Part shown: piece after piece, positions 22,919 to 34,347 of the stretch
How the letters are laid out: the number at the start of each line of letters is the position of its first letter
Position numbering within the stretch: position 1 is the first letter of the stretch
Assembly (NCBI GenBank): GCA_000750105.3
Contig: JPHH03000005.1
Coordinates: forward strand, 62,001 to 126,000
Length of the DNA: 64,000 nucleotides
Reading direction: 5' to 3'
DNA from: Tolypocladium sp. Sup5 PDA-1
Taxonomy: Eukaryota > Ascomycota > Sordariomycetes > Hypocreales > Ophiocordycipitaceae
Made by a program: the position numbers and the translations under genes
Notes under the pieces: generated by a model
What the model was told of the DNA's origin: nothing
Database searches by the model: none
The model's input: the letters and a program-made list of their open reading frames with translations, nothing else

Positions 22919-24026
22919 TCACCGATACCTCTCCCAGCTTCCCAGCCACCTCCAGCTCTCCGCAGCACGACTGATCTTATCCAACGCACCCTTGAATCTC
23001 CCATCCGGATCGTCATACTTGTGCCCCTCAAACTCGACGAAGAATATGTATTGAAACGGCGCTAGCAGGCTGGGCCGGCTGTTGATGCTCGTCAAGTTGA
23101 GGTTGAACTCCTTGAAGCAGCTCAGCACGTCTGCCAGGGCACCGGGGGACTTGTGCGGCACCGTGAACGACACCAGAGACTTGCTGCCTGACTTGGCGAT
23201 GGACTGCTTGACCAGATGCCAGTCCTCCGGGACGGAAGGGTTTGTGCCGATGATGAGGAAGCGCGTTGTGTTATCCTCGCGGTCCTCGATGGACTTGCCG
23301 AGTATGTCCAAGCCGTGGAGGTTCGCCGCGAGCTCGTTGGAGATGGCAGCCCAGGTACCGGTCTGATCCGCGCTGACAATCTCGGCGGCCTTGCTGGTCG
23401 AGCTGACCTCGAAGATCTCCACGCCTTTCAGGTAGGTAGAGATGAAGGCGTTGCACTGGCCAAAGGCCTGCGGGTGAGAGTATAGCCGTTTGACGTGCCT
23501 GAGGCTGCTCAGGGGTTTGGACTTTGGCTTTGATGGACTGGGGTCCGTAGCTGTCGGTGTGCAAGTTCCAGAGCCATCGGCGTTGTCCTCCAGCAGCGGG
23601 TTGGGGTTCTTGTGTCCGACGAGGCAGTGGTGGACGTCGACGAAAATCTCACCGTCAACGGTGATGTCTTTGTACCGGCCATCCCTATCGGCCAGGTTGT
23701 CTAGCGTAAATACCACAGAGCCGTTGGTTGAGTTCTCAAATGGTACGACACCGGCAAGAACCTCCCGGTCCTGGACCTGGTCAAACACATCTAGAGGGAT
23801 GTTGTCAGATATGGACGGCGTTGCTACAGTGAGATTTACTGACCATCAATGGTAGCCACTGGCCGCAAGTCCCAGCTATGTTCCGGAAACACCTGACGAA
23901 CAGCCTTTGTGTGGGGGTTAGTCGCTTGGACAGGCCGTCGAGGATAGACATGTAGAGGCTTACCTGATGCGAGTAGGACGCAACGGGTCCCAGGAAGCTC
24001 ACGACCGGCTTTGCACCGGACGCCAT
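22919..24026 (-). CDS. PHA2: Prephenate dehydratase
   Basis: Three exons, 24026-23964, 23904-23844 and 23790-22919, give 331 residues. The N-terminus (VSFLGPVASYSHQAV) is the first PDT motif. FENSTNGSV and the Thr-Arg-Phe signature in NTTRFLIIG mark the catalytic domain. A C-terminal ACT regulatory domain follows (LVSFTVPHKSPGALADVL, then NLTSINSRPS, the ESRP-like motif that binds phenylalanine). The enzyme converts prephenate to phenylpyruvate in phenylalanine synthesis and is normally feedback-inhibited by phenylalanine through the ACT domain. The internal insert with Thr/Pro/Ser/Lys (about 125-150) is typical of fungal forms. All splice joins restore the frame exactly. Confidence 0.95.
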
Positions 24027-27000
24027 GACCACTGCTTGAGCCGGCAGGCGATGAGCTGGCTCGCGTGACTGTCCAGATGTCGTGAGACGCTGCTCGTTTC
24101 GCTGACCCGCGGGCACACGAATGTCCAGATGCTGACAAGGTCACAAATAGCTCGTGCTTTTAATTACCCGCACCAGCTGTCGCAAGCGGCCAGTATGGGG
24201 GAGCAATGCGGCTGTTTCACGGACACAGTGGCATATTGATGAGACGTTTTCGTGAAGTCGTCACGTTGACATGTCGAAATTAGAAGTCACCACTAGCAGC
24301 TGCGAGCCTCGTGGCGGTGATGTACAGTTAGTGGACTACCATTGGCGATCATGGCGCAATTAGTGGGCCATCGGAGCTCAAATCGGCCACTGAGACAAGA
24401 AGAAATGGTCAAGGTGACAAGGTGACTTGGCAACGGCTCGCGAGAACGATCGATCAAGCCATGTGGAATCAAAAAGACGGGTGCCGAGGCAAATTCATCC
24501 CGCCTCGTCTGAACTTTGAAACGACATGAGCTGTTCGTCCTTGCACGACTGACCTTGACACCCCCTCTCGTGGCGACGAGGACACCAGCAACCAGATAAG
24601 GTATTGTCAGATACACACGAGTGCGTCGTACGATTGTACCCAGTGATGAGACGTGGTAAGCTACATACATTCTGAATCCCCAAGACCGGTCCGGAGACCC
24701 GGAGGATGTTGAGCGAGGTTGAGCTCCGCACGCGCATTCACCTGAGGTTGCTCGTACTCGTACGTGGCCATTTTGCTTCTATTGACAGGTCCCGGGTAGT
24801 TGGATGTCGCTCAGGACCCCGGTGAGCTTGGCGTGGTGTTTCATGCTGGTAGCGCCCACTGGGCTGAGCGGCTACGGCTGGCCGCCTGTCGACTTTTCTG
24901 AAACGCGCTCAACAACGTAACGTTAGTGAGGCCCGCATGCGTCAGAATGAGTGCTGGACCCTTGGCAAGAGGACCAAGAGCAGGAAGCCGTTGGATTATC
25001 GAGCATCGCAGGGCGGCAGCTGAGGGAAACCCCCGCAGGGTCTCTGCCCGAGCGGGAAGGACGACGACGCGTGGGAGGAGTAGCTGAAATGGAGCCCGAT
25101 GATGGACGACGATGGGACGCCTCTCCGAGACACCGAGGACTCGTGCAGAAGCTCTAACGCTGGGGCTGGTCTGGCGGTGGAGAGAACGACTGCAAATGCA
25201 TCCGCAGAAGGGGTTTGCGTCTGCGTCTGCATCCGCATCGCCTCCGTCTGCGGGCTCTCGGAGCAGATGGACGAGCTGCCCCAGCCGTTGGCAGCCTCCT
25301 CGTTGCAGCCGGCCACGAAGATGGATATCAAGTCGTGCGTATACGTACAGCCACTCCAAGAAAAGAATCACGAGGCCGTCAGACGGACGCGTGGAGCAGT
25401 TTCGTCATACATAGCCGGCAAGGCTTGTTGATGGTCTTTGCTCTCCACGAGCACATTTGCGATGGATACTGCGGATTCTGCCGGTTGTTGGGCAATATTT
25501 AGCACTTCGTGGCCGCGGTAGTCGGTCAGCGTCGTCGAAACGCCGTTGGTTTCACCTTTTGCTGGCGCGTGGCCTATCAAACGGTGAACCAGCCGCCGCA
25601 CCGCTAAGCAGGGGGTCTCGGAAACAGCCCAGGGGGTTCAACAGCAACTGTGCGGCGTGCGCCACTGAATTTTCGTCATTGGGGCCGGCTTGAGTGGACA
25701 ATGGCAGTTGCGGTAAGCTTTCCGAGTTGTTTTGGGTTCGCATTGTCCGCTGCAAAGCCACAAAGAACAGCAGAGACAATATGAAACGGTTGGGAAAAAA
25801 CATCAGCCAAAGCGGCATCTCAAATAAGGCTGAGTAATTTTCGAGATCCAGTGCGCCACTACGGCGGCTGGCGCCATGCGTCAAGCGCATAAGTTAGGTA
25901 CCTACGTATCTTCATCTGAAGAAGTGCGGGACCGCCCTCAACCATGCACGCACTCACAGCGACATGGGCACGAGGTCGCGAAAGAGGCCAACACCACAGT
26001 CAACATACGGTGGTATCCGATAATAGGCTCAAAAAGCACAAAAACGGAACGCGCGGAGCTGTGTGATGCGTACAATAGCCACGGTGTTACAGCTATATCG
26101 TGGCCGAGGGAGCTGTCGTGAATTGATTGCGTATGGACTTCTGCAGGTTGATATCAGGAGATGGCAGTGACGGAGACCATCATGCGGGCGTTAAGGCACC
26201 TACCTAGAGGAGGCACAGAGGCGTCCTCCCGTTTAAGCTGTATGCCCGGATGCGACAGCAAGGATCACGTCGCGGTAGTACAGACAGGGCTTAATATATC
26301 CTACCCGAGGCATCGCGGATTCGCGATATTACATCACGGTGGACATCGGAGGTATCACGACTGACGCATGTGGCTGCCGATTCGGCCACTGCCTCTTCGA
26401 CCCCGAGCAGTAGCACAGCACGTAGGTACCTTACAATAATAGCACCGTTGGCAATACTGTCCAGCCACCTTTGGCCCGTTGTTGTTCGCAGATGAAGAGC
26501 GACTCGCATCTTCCCGTTGCGTCGTGGCAAGTTTCAACTCCCGCCAGCCAACGGCACTCGGCGCAGCGGAAGCAAACGACAGCTGCGACAAGCCCACCGG
26601 CGGTGTCGTGCGGTGAAATTACAGGGGGGTTACAGGGGGACCAATCGACACCTGCAGCTGCCCCCCCGCCGCCTCAAGATCCTGAATCCTCTGGGCTCGT
26701 CAGCGTGCCCACCGTCGCCCGCCGTGTTAGTGGGATAGTGGGCCCACGAGCGCCCCCGCCCCCTGTCCTGTCGTGCCTCAACTGAACGCCTAGCCAGCTC
26801 CGTCCGTCCAGCCAACCAGATGGCCCCTGCAGGTGGCTCCATTCATTCATTCATTCACCCGAGTTATTGTCCCTCCCCAAATAGCCGCCATTCTCTTAAT
26901 CCTCCCACTGCCTCACCACCTCGGCTTCAGCCAAAGTCCTCCTTCTGGCATCGCCGCTGCATGCACTGTTCCTGGGCTCCTTGCTCGCGGCTCAGTCTCT

Positions 27001-27200
27001 GCCGGCGTGGAAGCTTGGAGACGATCGACGGTGACAGCTGAACGGGAGCTGTGTCCTCTACTCTCCTCGAACCAACGAACGACCCCCGAATCATACCTAA
27101 TCCGCACCACGCGAAAATCGAGTGCAACCTCGCGACCACACCATCGATACCCGGCATCTTCTTGACTTTGCGGGAGCCGCCCCATCACGAGCTCGATACC
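24027..27200. other. Long intergenic region upstream of STE11
   Basis: About 3.2 kb without a gene I can support. It holds the promoter of prephenate dehydratase on the left and that of STE11 on the right. A minus-strand ATG near 24771 opens a 36-codon frame (MATYEYEQPQ, then AELNLAQHPPGLRTGL) that looks protein-like, but I could not extend it. A short upstream ORF lies at 26961-27041. Other open frames are overlapping and unconvincing. Confidence 0.4.
26961..27041 (+). promoter_or_regulatory. Upstream ORF in the probable STE11 leader
   Basis: An ATG at 26961 opens a 26-codon frame (MHCSWAPCSRLSLCRRGS...) that stops at 27041, 159 nt before the STE11 start codon at 27201. If the transcript starts upstream of 26961, ribosomes would meet this uORF first and STE11 translation could be damped. 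The transcription start is not visible, so this is conditional. Confidence 0.35.
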
Positions 27201-30003
27201 ATGGCTATGCTCGCATCAAAGTCGCCGTTCCCGACGGCCCTCAGCTCCGCGACCCTCGTCCCCAACAGTGCACCTCCATCCGCGCTGCCGACATCACGAC
27301 GAATGCCCCCGATGGCCGGTGGACCTCACGCATACGCGAGCCCGACAGAGTCCGAATTCTCCGACGCTGATGGCCCCGACTCCGTTAAGAACTGGGATGA
27401 GGACAAGGTGTGCGACTACCTGCGGGGCATCAACTGCGGCGAATATGAAATGCTCTTCAGAAAGAACCACATCAATGGCGAGAACCTCTTGGAGCTGGAC
27501 AAGAAGGTGCTCCAGGAGATGGGCATCGACAAGGTCGGCGACCGGGTTCGCCTGTTCCTCGGCATCAAGAAGCTGAGGACAAAGGCATACGCGAACCAGA
27601 AGAAGCGCAATAGGGTAAGCTCGTGCAAAACGTTCCTCCTTGCCCGGTTGACCGTAGCTGACAATGATGGCCTAGGATTCCTTCGCTGGGCTCGATGTTC
27701 ATTACGCCTCCGTCTCTGGCGACCCCTCAAGACCCAACTTACGGACGACGCCCACCTCGGCTACAAACAGACGCTACTCGCGGCTTGACCTGGCTGCGCC
27801 GCTTGATACTGGTAGATTCGCTTGCCCTCCTTCCGTCCGTCTCCCGCATGGCACTGACCCTCGATCAGCGCGACAGCAGAGATTTCCTGCAGGTGCTGGC
27901 TACCTGAGCAGCGTCGGATCCAATCCAACGCCGTCATCTAGACTGCCTGCCTCGTCCTCGGATGGCGCGGGCAGCCGTCTGGTAACGAGCCATACACGGA
28001 ACAATTCCAGCATGGATGGTTCACTGATGGCTGCCTTACCCCAGAACCAGGAAGTCATCCGCGTCATCTCGACGGGAGGTGTCACCAAGGTCGTCAAGAT
28101 TGCCGACTGCAACACCTGCGAAGACGTCATGCGCGTGACGTTGAGAAAGTTTGCCCTCCGCGAGGACCACGAGCGAAACTACTGTTTTTGGGTCCTGGCT
28201 GGTCTGGACCCCGACCCGAGTCAGTGCCGGCGGCTTGGAGACACCGAGATGTGGCGCATCATCAAGGATCAGCGCCGTCCGGAGCGCAACCGTCTGATTC
28301 TGAGAAGAGTCCCCGCCGCAGAGCCCGGAGAACCCGAGCTTCAACGCGCCGCGGCCATTGCCATGGAGGAGGAACAACAAAAGCACAACCGAGCCCTGGA
28401 GTCGGTTGACAAAAGAAGCCAGCTCAAGGTCCAGAAAGTCTTGGGTGAGAAGTGGAACGATCAACTTCAGCAACCGCTGTCTCCCATCTCGTTCCAAGAC
28501 CGAGAGCGGAACCTGTCGCATGCAGCCATGGACCTAGAGCGACCTTCATCGGGCGAATCGCGGAGGCCACAACGGCGCAAGGTTGGCCTTCGCCAATTTG
28601 GCGGACTGCGCCCACCGAGCGAGCTCATTGCCTCCGACCTGACGTCGTACTTCCCTGACCACCCCCGCGAGGACATTGATCGAACCGCTCGGCTCTCTAT
28701 GAGGCGGTCGTCTCGCTTGAGCAAGGTTAACAGCCGACTCAGCGTCGCCAGCAACCTCAGCTTCGCGTCCAGCGTCCAGGATGCGCCCCCTATCCCCACC
28801 ATTGCCGACTCCTGGCTTAATCACAGCAGCGCCCACGTCGCCAAGGTACGGCCACGCGACTCTCAGGGCCGCATTGCCCCGATATACAACAGAGACTCTA
28901 TTGCCTCGTCGATGCTGGACACCCTCCAAGAGGAGTCCCCCATCGAGCCAAACCGCAAGTCGTACGTTTCATTCACAGAGAGCGGCTCCGACACCGCGGC
29001 CGTGAGCGTCACGGACCCCGATGGAAATACCACCCGGACCAGCTACTACGACGGAGACAATTCCACTGGATCTGGATCTTTCCAGGAGTTGCAGCAGGCT
29101 CTGACCGACGACGGAGAGGAGGCGGACGAGGAGCTCGAGAGCTTCCTCGCCGGAGATTCATGGGACGACAACAAGTGGATGAAGGGAGCTCTGATTGGCC
29201 AGGGCTCCTTCGGGTCCGTGTACCTGGCGCTGCATGCCGTGACTGGCGAGCTCCTTGCCGTGAAGCAGGTCGAGGCACCAGCCCCTGGGGCTAACAGCCA
29301 GAGCGACACACGCAAGAAGAGCATGATTGACGCCTTGAAGCGGGAGATTAGCCTCCTTCGAGAGCTGCGACACCCCAACATTGTTCAATACCTGGGCTGC
29401 AGCTCGTCGGCCGATAAGCTCAATATTTTCCTCGAGTACGTCCCCGGCGGTTCCGTCCAGACGATGCTCAACTCGTACGGTGCCTTGCCGGAGCCGCTCG
29501 TGCGAAGCTTTGTGCGGCAAATCTTGACCGGCCTGTCCTATCTCCACAACCGAGACATTATTCACCGGGACATCAAGGGAGCCAACATTCTCGTGGACAA
29601 CAAAGGCACCATCAAGATTTCCGATTTCGGCATTTCCAAGAAGCTGGAGGCGTCCAACATTCTGAGCGGGGCAAACAACAACAGGCATCGACCGTCACTT
29701 CAGGGGTCCGTGTTCTGGATGGCGCCCGAGGTCGTCAAGCAGACTTCGTACACGCGCAAGGCCGACATCTGGTCTCTTGGCTGCCTGGTGGTGGAGATGA
29801 TGACGGGCAACCACCCATACCCGGACTGCAGCCAGCTGCAAGCCATTTTCAAGATTGGCGGAGGCAAGGCGGCACCCACCATCCCAGAGCACGCCAGCGA
29901 GGATGCCAAGAGCTTCCTTAGCCAGACGTTTGAGATTGACCACAACCTGCGACCCAGTGCGGATGAGCTGATGCTCAGCCCGTTCCTGGCGCCCATCACA
30001 TAG
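27201..30003 (+). CDS. STE11: MAPKKK of the Ste11/NRC-1 type
   Basis: Exons 27201-27614, 27676-27811 and 27893-30003 give 886 residues. Order: disordered N-terminus; SAM domain (about 62-126, KNWDEDKVCDYLRG) that in this family binds the Ste50 adaptor; Ser-rich linker; Ras-association/ubiquitin-like domain (about 236-325, EVIRVISTGGVTKVV); regulatory linker; C-terminal kinase domain (about 611-883) with LIGQGSFGSVYLAL, the VAIK-type lysine in LLAVKQVE, IIHRDIKGANIL, ISDFGIS and APEVV. This is the top kinase of the pheromone/filamentation MAPK cascade. In filamentous ascomycetes it is needed for mating, hyphal fusion and often virulence. Introns lie only in the N-terminal third. A short uORF precedes it. 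Confidence 0.95.
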
Positions 30004-31599
30004 ACAATTTCTTTTCTTTATTCTCTTTATTGGACCATGCGTTGGCCTGGGCAGGAACCAGGGCACGATTTGATAGACATCGGAGGGGCACTTGGCGTAC
30101 AAGGCCCTGATAAACCGGGAGCAGAGAGCAAAGAAGCAGCGCCATTAATGGCTGGCGGTACGGTTCGATGCATGGCGCAGGGGATGGTGCTATCTTGAGG
30201 GGCTCGTGGAATAATGGGATCAAGACTCACGACTGTCAAGAGTGTATACTAGGAGAAATAAACGACTGATGATTTCCCCAACTGAAGTCGGCTACGCACG
30301 TGCTTTTTGGTCGCCTTGCTCGCCCCAACAGTCCACTCCATCCAAGAGGTTTCGCAGAGTTCTTTGGTATCTTTTCCTTTCTTAATGGGGCATAAAGCGT
30401 AACCTCCGCCCCTGAAAGTATGTGAAGTTGTTGAGGCTATGCCGAGCCTCGAGACAGTATTGAGGAGCCGCCACAAGTCAAGTGTCGCCCTCAAGCAACA
30501 ACATCGGTGGGCTCTTGCTATCCAGGTTTTCGCCCAGAGTGCGCAAGCCCTGGAAACCTACACCATGCGCCATGGCGTAGAGACATGGCGGGTGAGGGCT
30601 GTGGTCATTGCCCGCCACATTGGTCTTCTTCAGGGGATGGGTAGTTGTGACTGTCTTGGGAGTCTGCGCACTAAACTCTGAATGGAAATGGAAATTGAAA
30701 ATTTGATATGTACCTGCCATATAAAAGAGTACTGTTAGGGCTCGAATGTTCCATGTATTGATTTCTTCACCTGTTCTGCAAAGGGTGTTTAAGACTCGAG
30801 TGTCTTCTGCCTTGGCTTCTTGGTTATGGTGCTTTCCAGTTCATCTTGACTTGTCCACCCGCTCTGCTTCTTGCACACGGGGAACTGCGTGGTTCGCGTC
30901 GAGCGGCTGCGGCTGCGCGATCGTGTCTGCTCTCACGGGCATGCCATGATCCTGCTGGGCATCGACGAGCACGCTGTGCTTCCAGCGTCGCTGCATCAGA
31001 TCCGGACCGAGGTTAGGTTTTGCTACTTTCCGTAATTGAACCCTCGGAAAGACAACTATTAGAAGTGAATCGAAAGTTGGTTTAGTGACGTTGGAGGTTG
31101 GAACTTGGATGTCGTCCAGGTAAGAAATCCGTGTCCATTTATGTAAGACTGATGATGAGGTGGCTGACACTCGGGCCGCGGGCCGCGGGCGTCAGGAGTC
31201 CAGGGCCGGAACAGGACGAAAACCTTCCACAGCCACAAACATCGACTCACTGGACCATCGAGGTAAAAGCTAAAACAGCATGGCAAATGCGCAGTTTGGC
31301 TCCTTTTGGCCATCTTACGTGATGGGTTTCCCAGTTTGCTCGTGTCTGGTGGATCAATGAGGCGGACGTGGTCGCAAACGCGGTCTCCAGAGTCCAGAGT
31401 CCAGTCGTCCCTGCTGCCTGGTTCAAGCCTCGAGGTTGCCTGTCATCTGGTGCCCAAACGAGGCTGCCCAGCGCCATCACCTCCCACCAGCTCCACCAGC
31501 GCCTCGAAAGAGACACAAATACAGCGTCGGGCTTCACACAAGCCTTTATCGATTAACGTTCATCCCTGAGGCCTCCTATTTGCAAGAAAAAAAAGAGGC
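30004..31599. other. Intergenic region
   Basis: About 1.6 kb between STE11 and the gamma-glutamylcyclotransferase-like gene, both plus strand. No open frame here has a recognisable motif. It should hold the STE11 3' UTR on the left and the next promoter on the right; a short A-rich run (AAGAAAAAAAAGAGG) lies just upstream of the start codon at 31600. Confidence 0.4.
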
Positions 31600-32151
31600 A
31601 TGGACTCCCAGGACGACAGCCAGCCGTCGCAGGACAGCGTCATGACGGTGACGCAGGAGAACCGCCACGAGATCCTCTACTTTGCCTACGGCAGCAACCT
31701 CTCGACCGCGCAGATGCGTCAGCGCTGCCCGTACTCGACGCCCGTAGGGCTGGGGTACCTGGCCGGCTGGAAATGGCTCATCAACGAGCGGGGATACGCC
31801 AACGTCGTGCAGCCCGCGGCCTCGGACCCGGACAAGGACGGCGGCGTCTACGGGCTGCTGTACCTGCTGCCGCCGCAGGACGAGAAGCGGCTGGACGGCT
31901 ACGAGGGCGTGCCGTGGGCGTACGAAAAGCTGCACTGCGACCTGCGGTGGGCCAGGGACGGCGAGGGCAGGGCGGTGGACGAGCCGGTCAAGGCGCTGGT
32001 GTACGTGGACAGGAAGCGCGTCGGGGAGGGTGCGCCGCGGGAGGAGTACGTCGGGCGCATGGAGAGCGGGATTGAGGACGCGATTGAGAACTGGGGGCTA
32101 GATATGGGGTACGTGGTCAAGGTGATGCGGAGGTTCTGGAAGGGGGCGTGA
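31600..32151 (+). CDS. Gamma-glutamylcyclotransferase-like (GGCT/AIG2 fold) protein
   Basis: An intronless frame of 183 residues. After a short polar N-terminus it has the hallmark ILYFAYGSNLSTAQMRQRCP, the substrate-binding YGSN loop of the GGCT fold. GVYGLLYLLPPQDEKRLDGYEGVPWAYEK follows, where the Glu of the GYEG segment is in the region of the catalytic acid. The family releases 5-oxoproline from gamma-glutamyl amino acids or peptides, or acts on related gamma-glutamylamines; the exact substrate cannot be read here. No signal peptide, so it is probably cytosolic. Confidence 0.87.
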   Translation: MDSQDDSQPSQDSVMTVTQENRHEILYFAYGSNLSTAQMRQRCPYSTPVGLGYLAGWKWLINERGYANVVQPAASDPDKDGGVYGLLYLLPPQDEKRLDGYEGVPWAYEKLHCDLRWARDGEGRAVDEPVKALVYVDRKRVGEGAPREEYVGRMESGIEDAIENWGLDMGYVVKVMRRFWKGA

Positions 32152-32438
32152 GGCGCTATGAGCATCAACCGGGTTCATGAGAGTGGTGTTGAGGTTGCTT
32201 GAGGAGGCATACGACGTACGATTTACGGCATCCAACGTTGTACCGGCTTTAGCTGCTGGTTCACAGTCTCGACTTTACCAGATTCGTTTGTGTTGACCAG
32301 AAGGGTCCCAAAACGCCGTCATCGCTCAACCCTACTCTGCGGCAAACGCCCCGACGCCAGCTCCGACTGATGCAAGTAGAACAGAAACATATACACTCGA
32401 ACAACCAAACCCGCCACCCGCTACAATGCAAACGGCCC

Positions 32439-33056
32439 TCATGCAACCCCAAACGCCTCCTTGGCCCGGTCAAAGTACGACTGCCTCTCATCCGTCACGG
32501 TGACCCCCACGCACTGCATATACGCCTGGAAGCCCTCGTCAACGTTGCCGCGCAGCTTGTTGCGCACATCCTTGCCGCACTGCGTCGTCAGGAACCACGG
32601 CCCGCTGCCAAAGTTGTACTCGTCGGGCGTGACGAGCGACAGGATCCAGTTGAGCCTGTCGTCGGGCAGGCCGTCGACCGAGGCAATGTCCGTGACGTTG
32701 CCCTCGACGGCGGGGATCGCCTTTGCGTAGAGCAGGTTGTATTTCGCCATCTGCATGTTGGCAGTGCCCTGGCCCGGGCGGCCGGGGTACACGTTGTGCT
32801 TGTACTTGAAGCCGACGCTCTCAAAGGCCATGAGGGCGACGACGGAGGCCATCTCCTTGGGGCAGCCGACGCCGTAGGCCTGCAGGGAGCTGACGATGAA
32901 GGGCGCGGCCTGGGCGGCGGTGCGGCAGTCGCCGGGCGGGGAGGGGCAGGAGGTTGAGTCGGGGGCGATTTGCTGGATGACCTTGACGGCGTCGAGGGCG
33001 GTGGCGAGGGAGGAGAGGCCGAAGGCCGTGAGGACGGCGGACGCGGTGAAGCGCAT
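32439..33056 (-). CDS. Secreted protein with lysozyme/transglycosylase-like motifs
   Basis: Intronless, 205 residues. The ATG at 33056 starts a clear signal peptide (MRFTASAVLTAFGLSSLATA). The mature protein has five cysteines and contains LMAFESVGFKYKH followed by GRPGQGTANMQMAKYN. This Glu-Ser ... Gly-Thr-x-x-Met-Gln order recalls the catalytic Glu and the GxxQ-type loop of lysozyme-like lytic transglycosylases. The frame is open upstream of 33056 but without a better start, and a TATAAAAG lies about 93 nt upstream on the same strand. Similar secreted proteins are widespread in filamentous fungi and mostly uncharacterised. A role in wall or peptidoglycan hydrolysis is inference only. Confidence 0.75.
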   Translation of the reverse strand: MRFTASAVLTAFGLSSLATALDAVKVIQQIAPDSTSCPSPPGDCRTAAQAAPFIVSSLQAYGVGCPKEMASVVALMAFESVGFKYKHNVYPGRPGQGTANMQMAKYNLLYAKAIPAVEGNVTDIASVDGLPDDRLNWILSLVTPDEYNFGSGPWFLTTQCGKDVRNKLRGNVDEGFQAYMQCVGVTVTDERQSYFDRAKEAFGVA

Positions 33057-34347
33057 CGTGATGCGGCGGTGTGTTGTTGTGTAAGTCGAAGTTGGTGATG
33101 GATGGATCCGTAGACTGAGGGTGTTTGCTGAGCCAGGTGTAGGACGTGCTTTTATAATGCAAAACAAGTGATGCCCGTTTGTGAAACAGAGAGTGAATGT
33201 TCGTGTGTTGTTCGCTGGGAACGCGGAAAGACGGGTTACAAAGCCGTTGGCGAGGTCAATGAATGGTGAGTTTCCGTAGTCACTGTCAAAGACTCGTTGC
33301 AAGCGACCTCGGAAGGGAAGTGTGACCAGCAGCACGAGAAAGAAAACGGGTGAACCAGGCCGGCAGTGTGAAGAAGTAAAGATTAAAGCCAAGCGAAAGC
33401 AGATCAACACAATGCCATTGACGAAGCCCAGAACTCAAAATACGAGACCCCGTCGTCCTATTTGTACCGCCCCAACTCCCGAGCAGCAATGGCCCCTATC
33501 CGCCCCCGGCCCTGGTGCCGGCCCCTATAACCATCCGTTGTCTGTGTCTCCCAGGTTCAGGGAGGAGTCGCGTGGCGAGAAGCAATTCCTCGCGGATCGT
33601 CGGCTCCGCGGGCGGCCAATGGCTGGGCGTTTTGGCGGGACGCTGACGGCGTTTGAAACGGAGCGGATGGGGCGGGCCGAGTGGACGGCGGCGGTGAAAC
33701 GTAGCGCTCTTAGCAGCCCCTGGTAGGGTTCAAACAGCAGGCGAGTAAAAAAGGGGATGAATCAATGGACGGGCAGATGCAGGGGCATTCGTTTGGATGA
33801 ACCGTTGCTGAAGTTGTCGTTGCCTTCGGCGCTACGGAGTTACTGTCGCGTCGGAGGGACTGTTACTGTGCCTCCCCCGTGATAGATTGACGTGCAACAG
33901 CTGGGGCTAGTGAATCATGGGCAATGCCATGTTTTCAGAACGGTACGTTCATTATTACCTTGCAACCACGATGTATGCCTCTTCACTCTGTACCGCATCA
34001 TCCCATCCTTCCTCAAAACTTCCCGCACGCTGAATGCGATCCGCCTGTTCACCAAGGAGTCAAGGACCTACCCGCGGCACGGGCTGCCCGCCGTTGCAGC
34101 ACCTTGACACAATGCAAACAATGGGCACAAACAAAGGACTGCCTATTTCAGGCAAAAGGCGTGCAGCCCATGCCGTAACGAGGTCCGCAACGAGGCCCGT
34201 CCGGATCTCCGACGGCCGCTCGGCGATTCGGCGCCAAGACCACCGGCCTCGGCCCGCTCCGGCCGTGTTCCACAATTTATTAACCGACCCGGAGCCGACC
34301 TCATCTCAACCTCTCACCTCGCCCTCCACCACTTCATCTCATCAGCC
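33057..34347. promoter_or_regulatory. Divergent intergenic region
   Basis: About 1.3 kb separate the divergent lysozyme-like gene (minus) and the PrpF-family gene (plus). It contains the TATA-like element at 33149-33156 and a TACGGAGTT motif near 33833. No gene seen. Confidence 0.45.
33149..33156 (-). promoter_or_regulatory. TATA box of the lysozyme-like gene
   Basis: The minus strand reads TATAAAAG, 93 nt upstream of the start codon at 33056. The perfect consensus at a plausible distance supports a TATA-driven, probably inducible promoter. Confidence 0.55.

Noticed and set aside
24665..24775. Minus-strand ATG frame MATYEYEQPQ followed by AELNLAQHPPGLRTGL
   Set aside because: It resembles small fungal proteins with an HPPG motif, but it stops after 36 codons and no splice join gave a convincing continuation.
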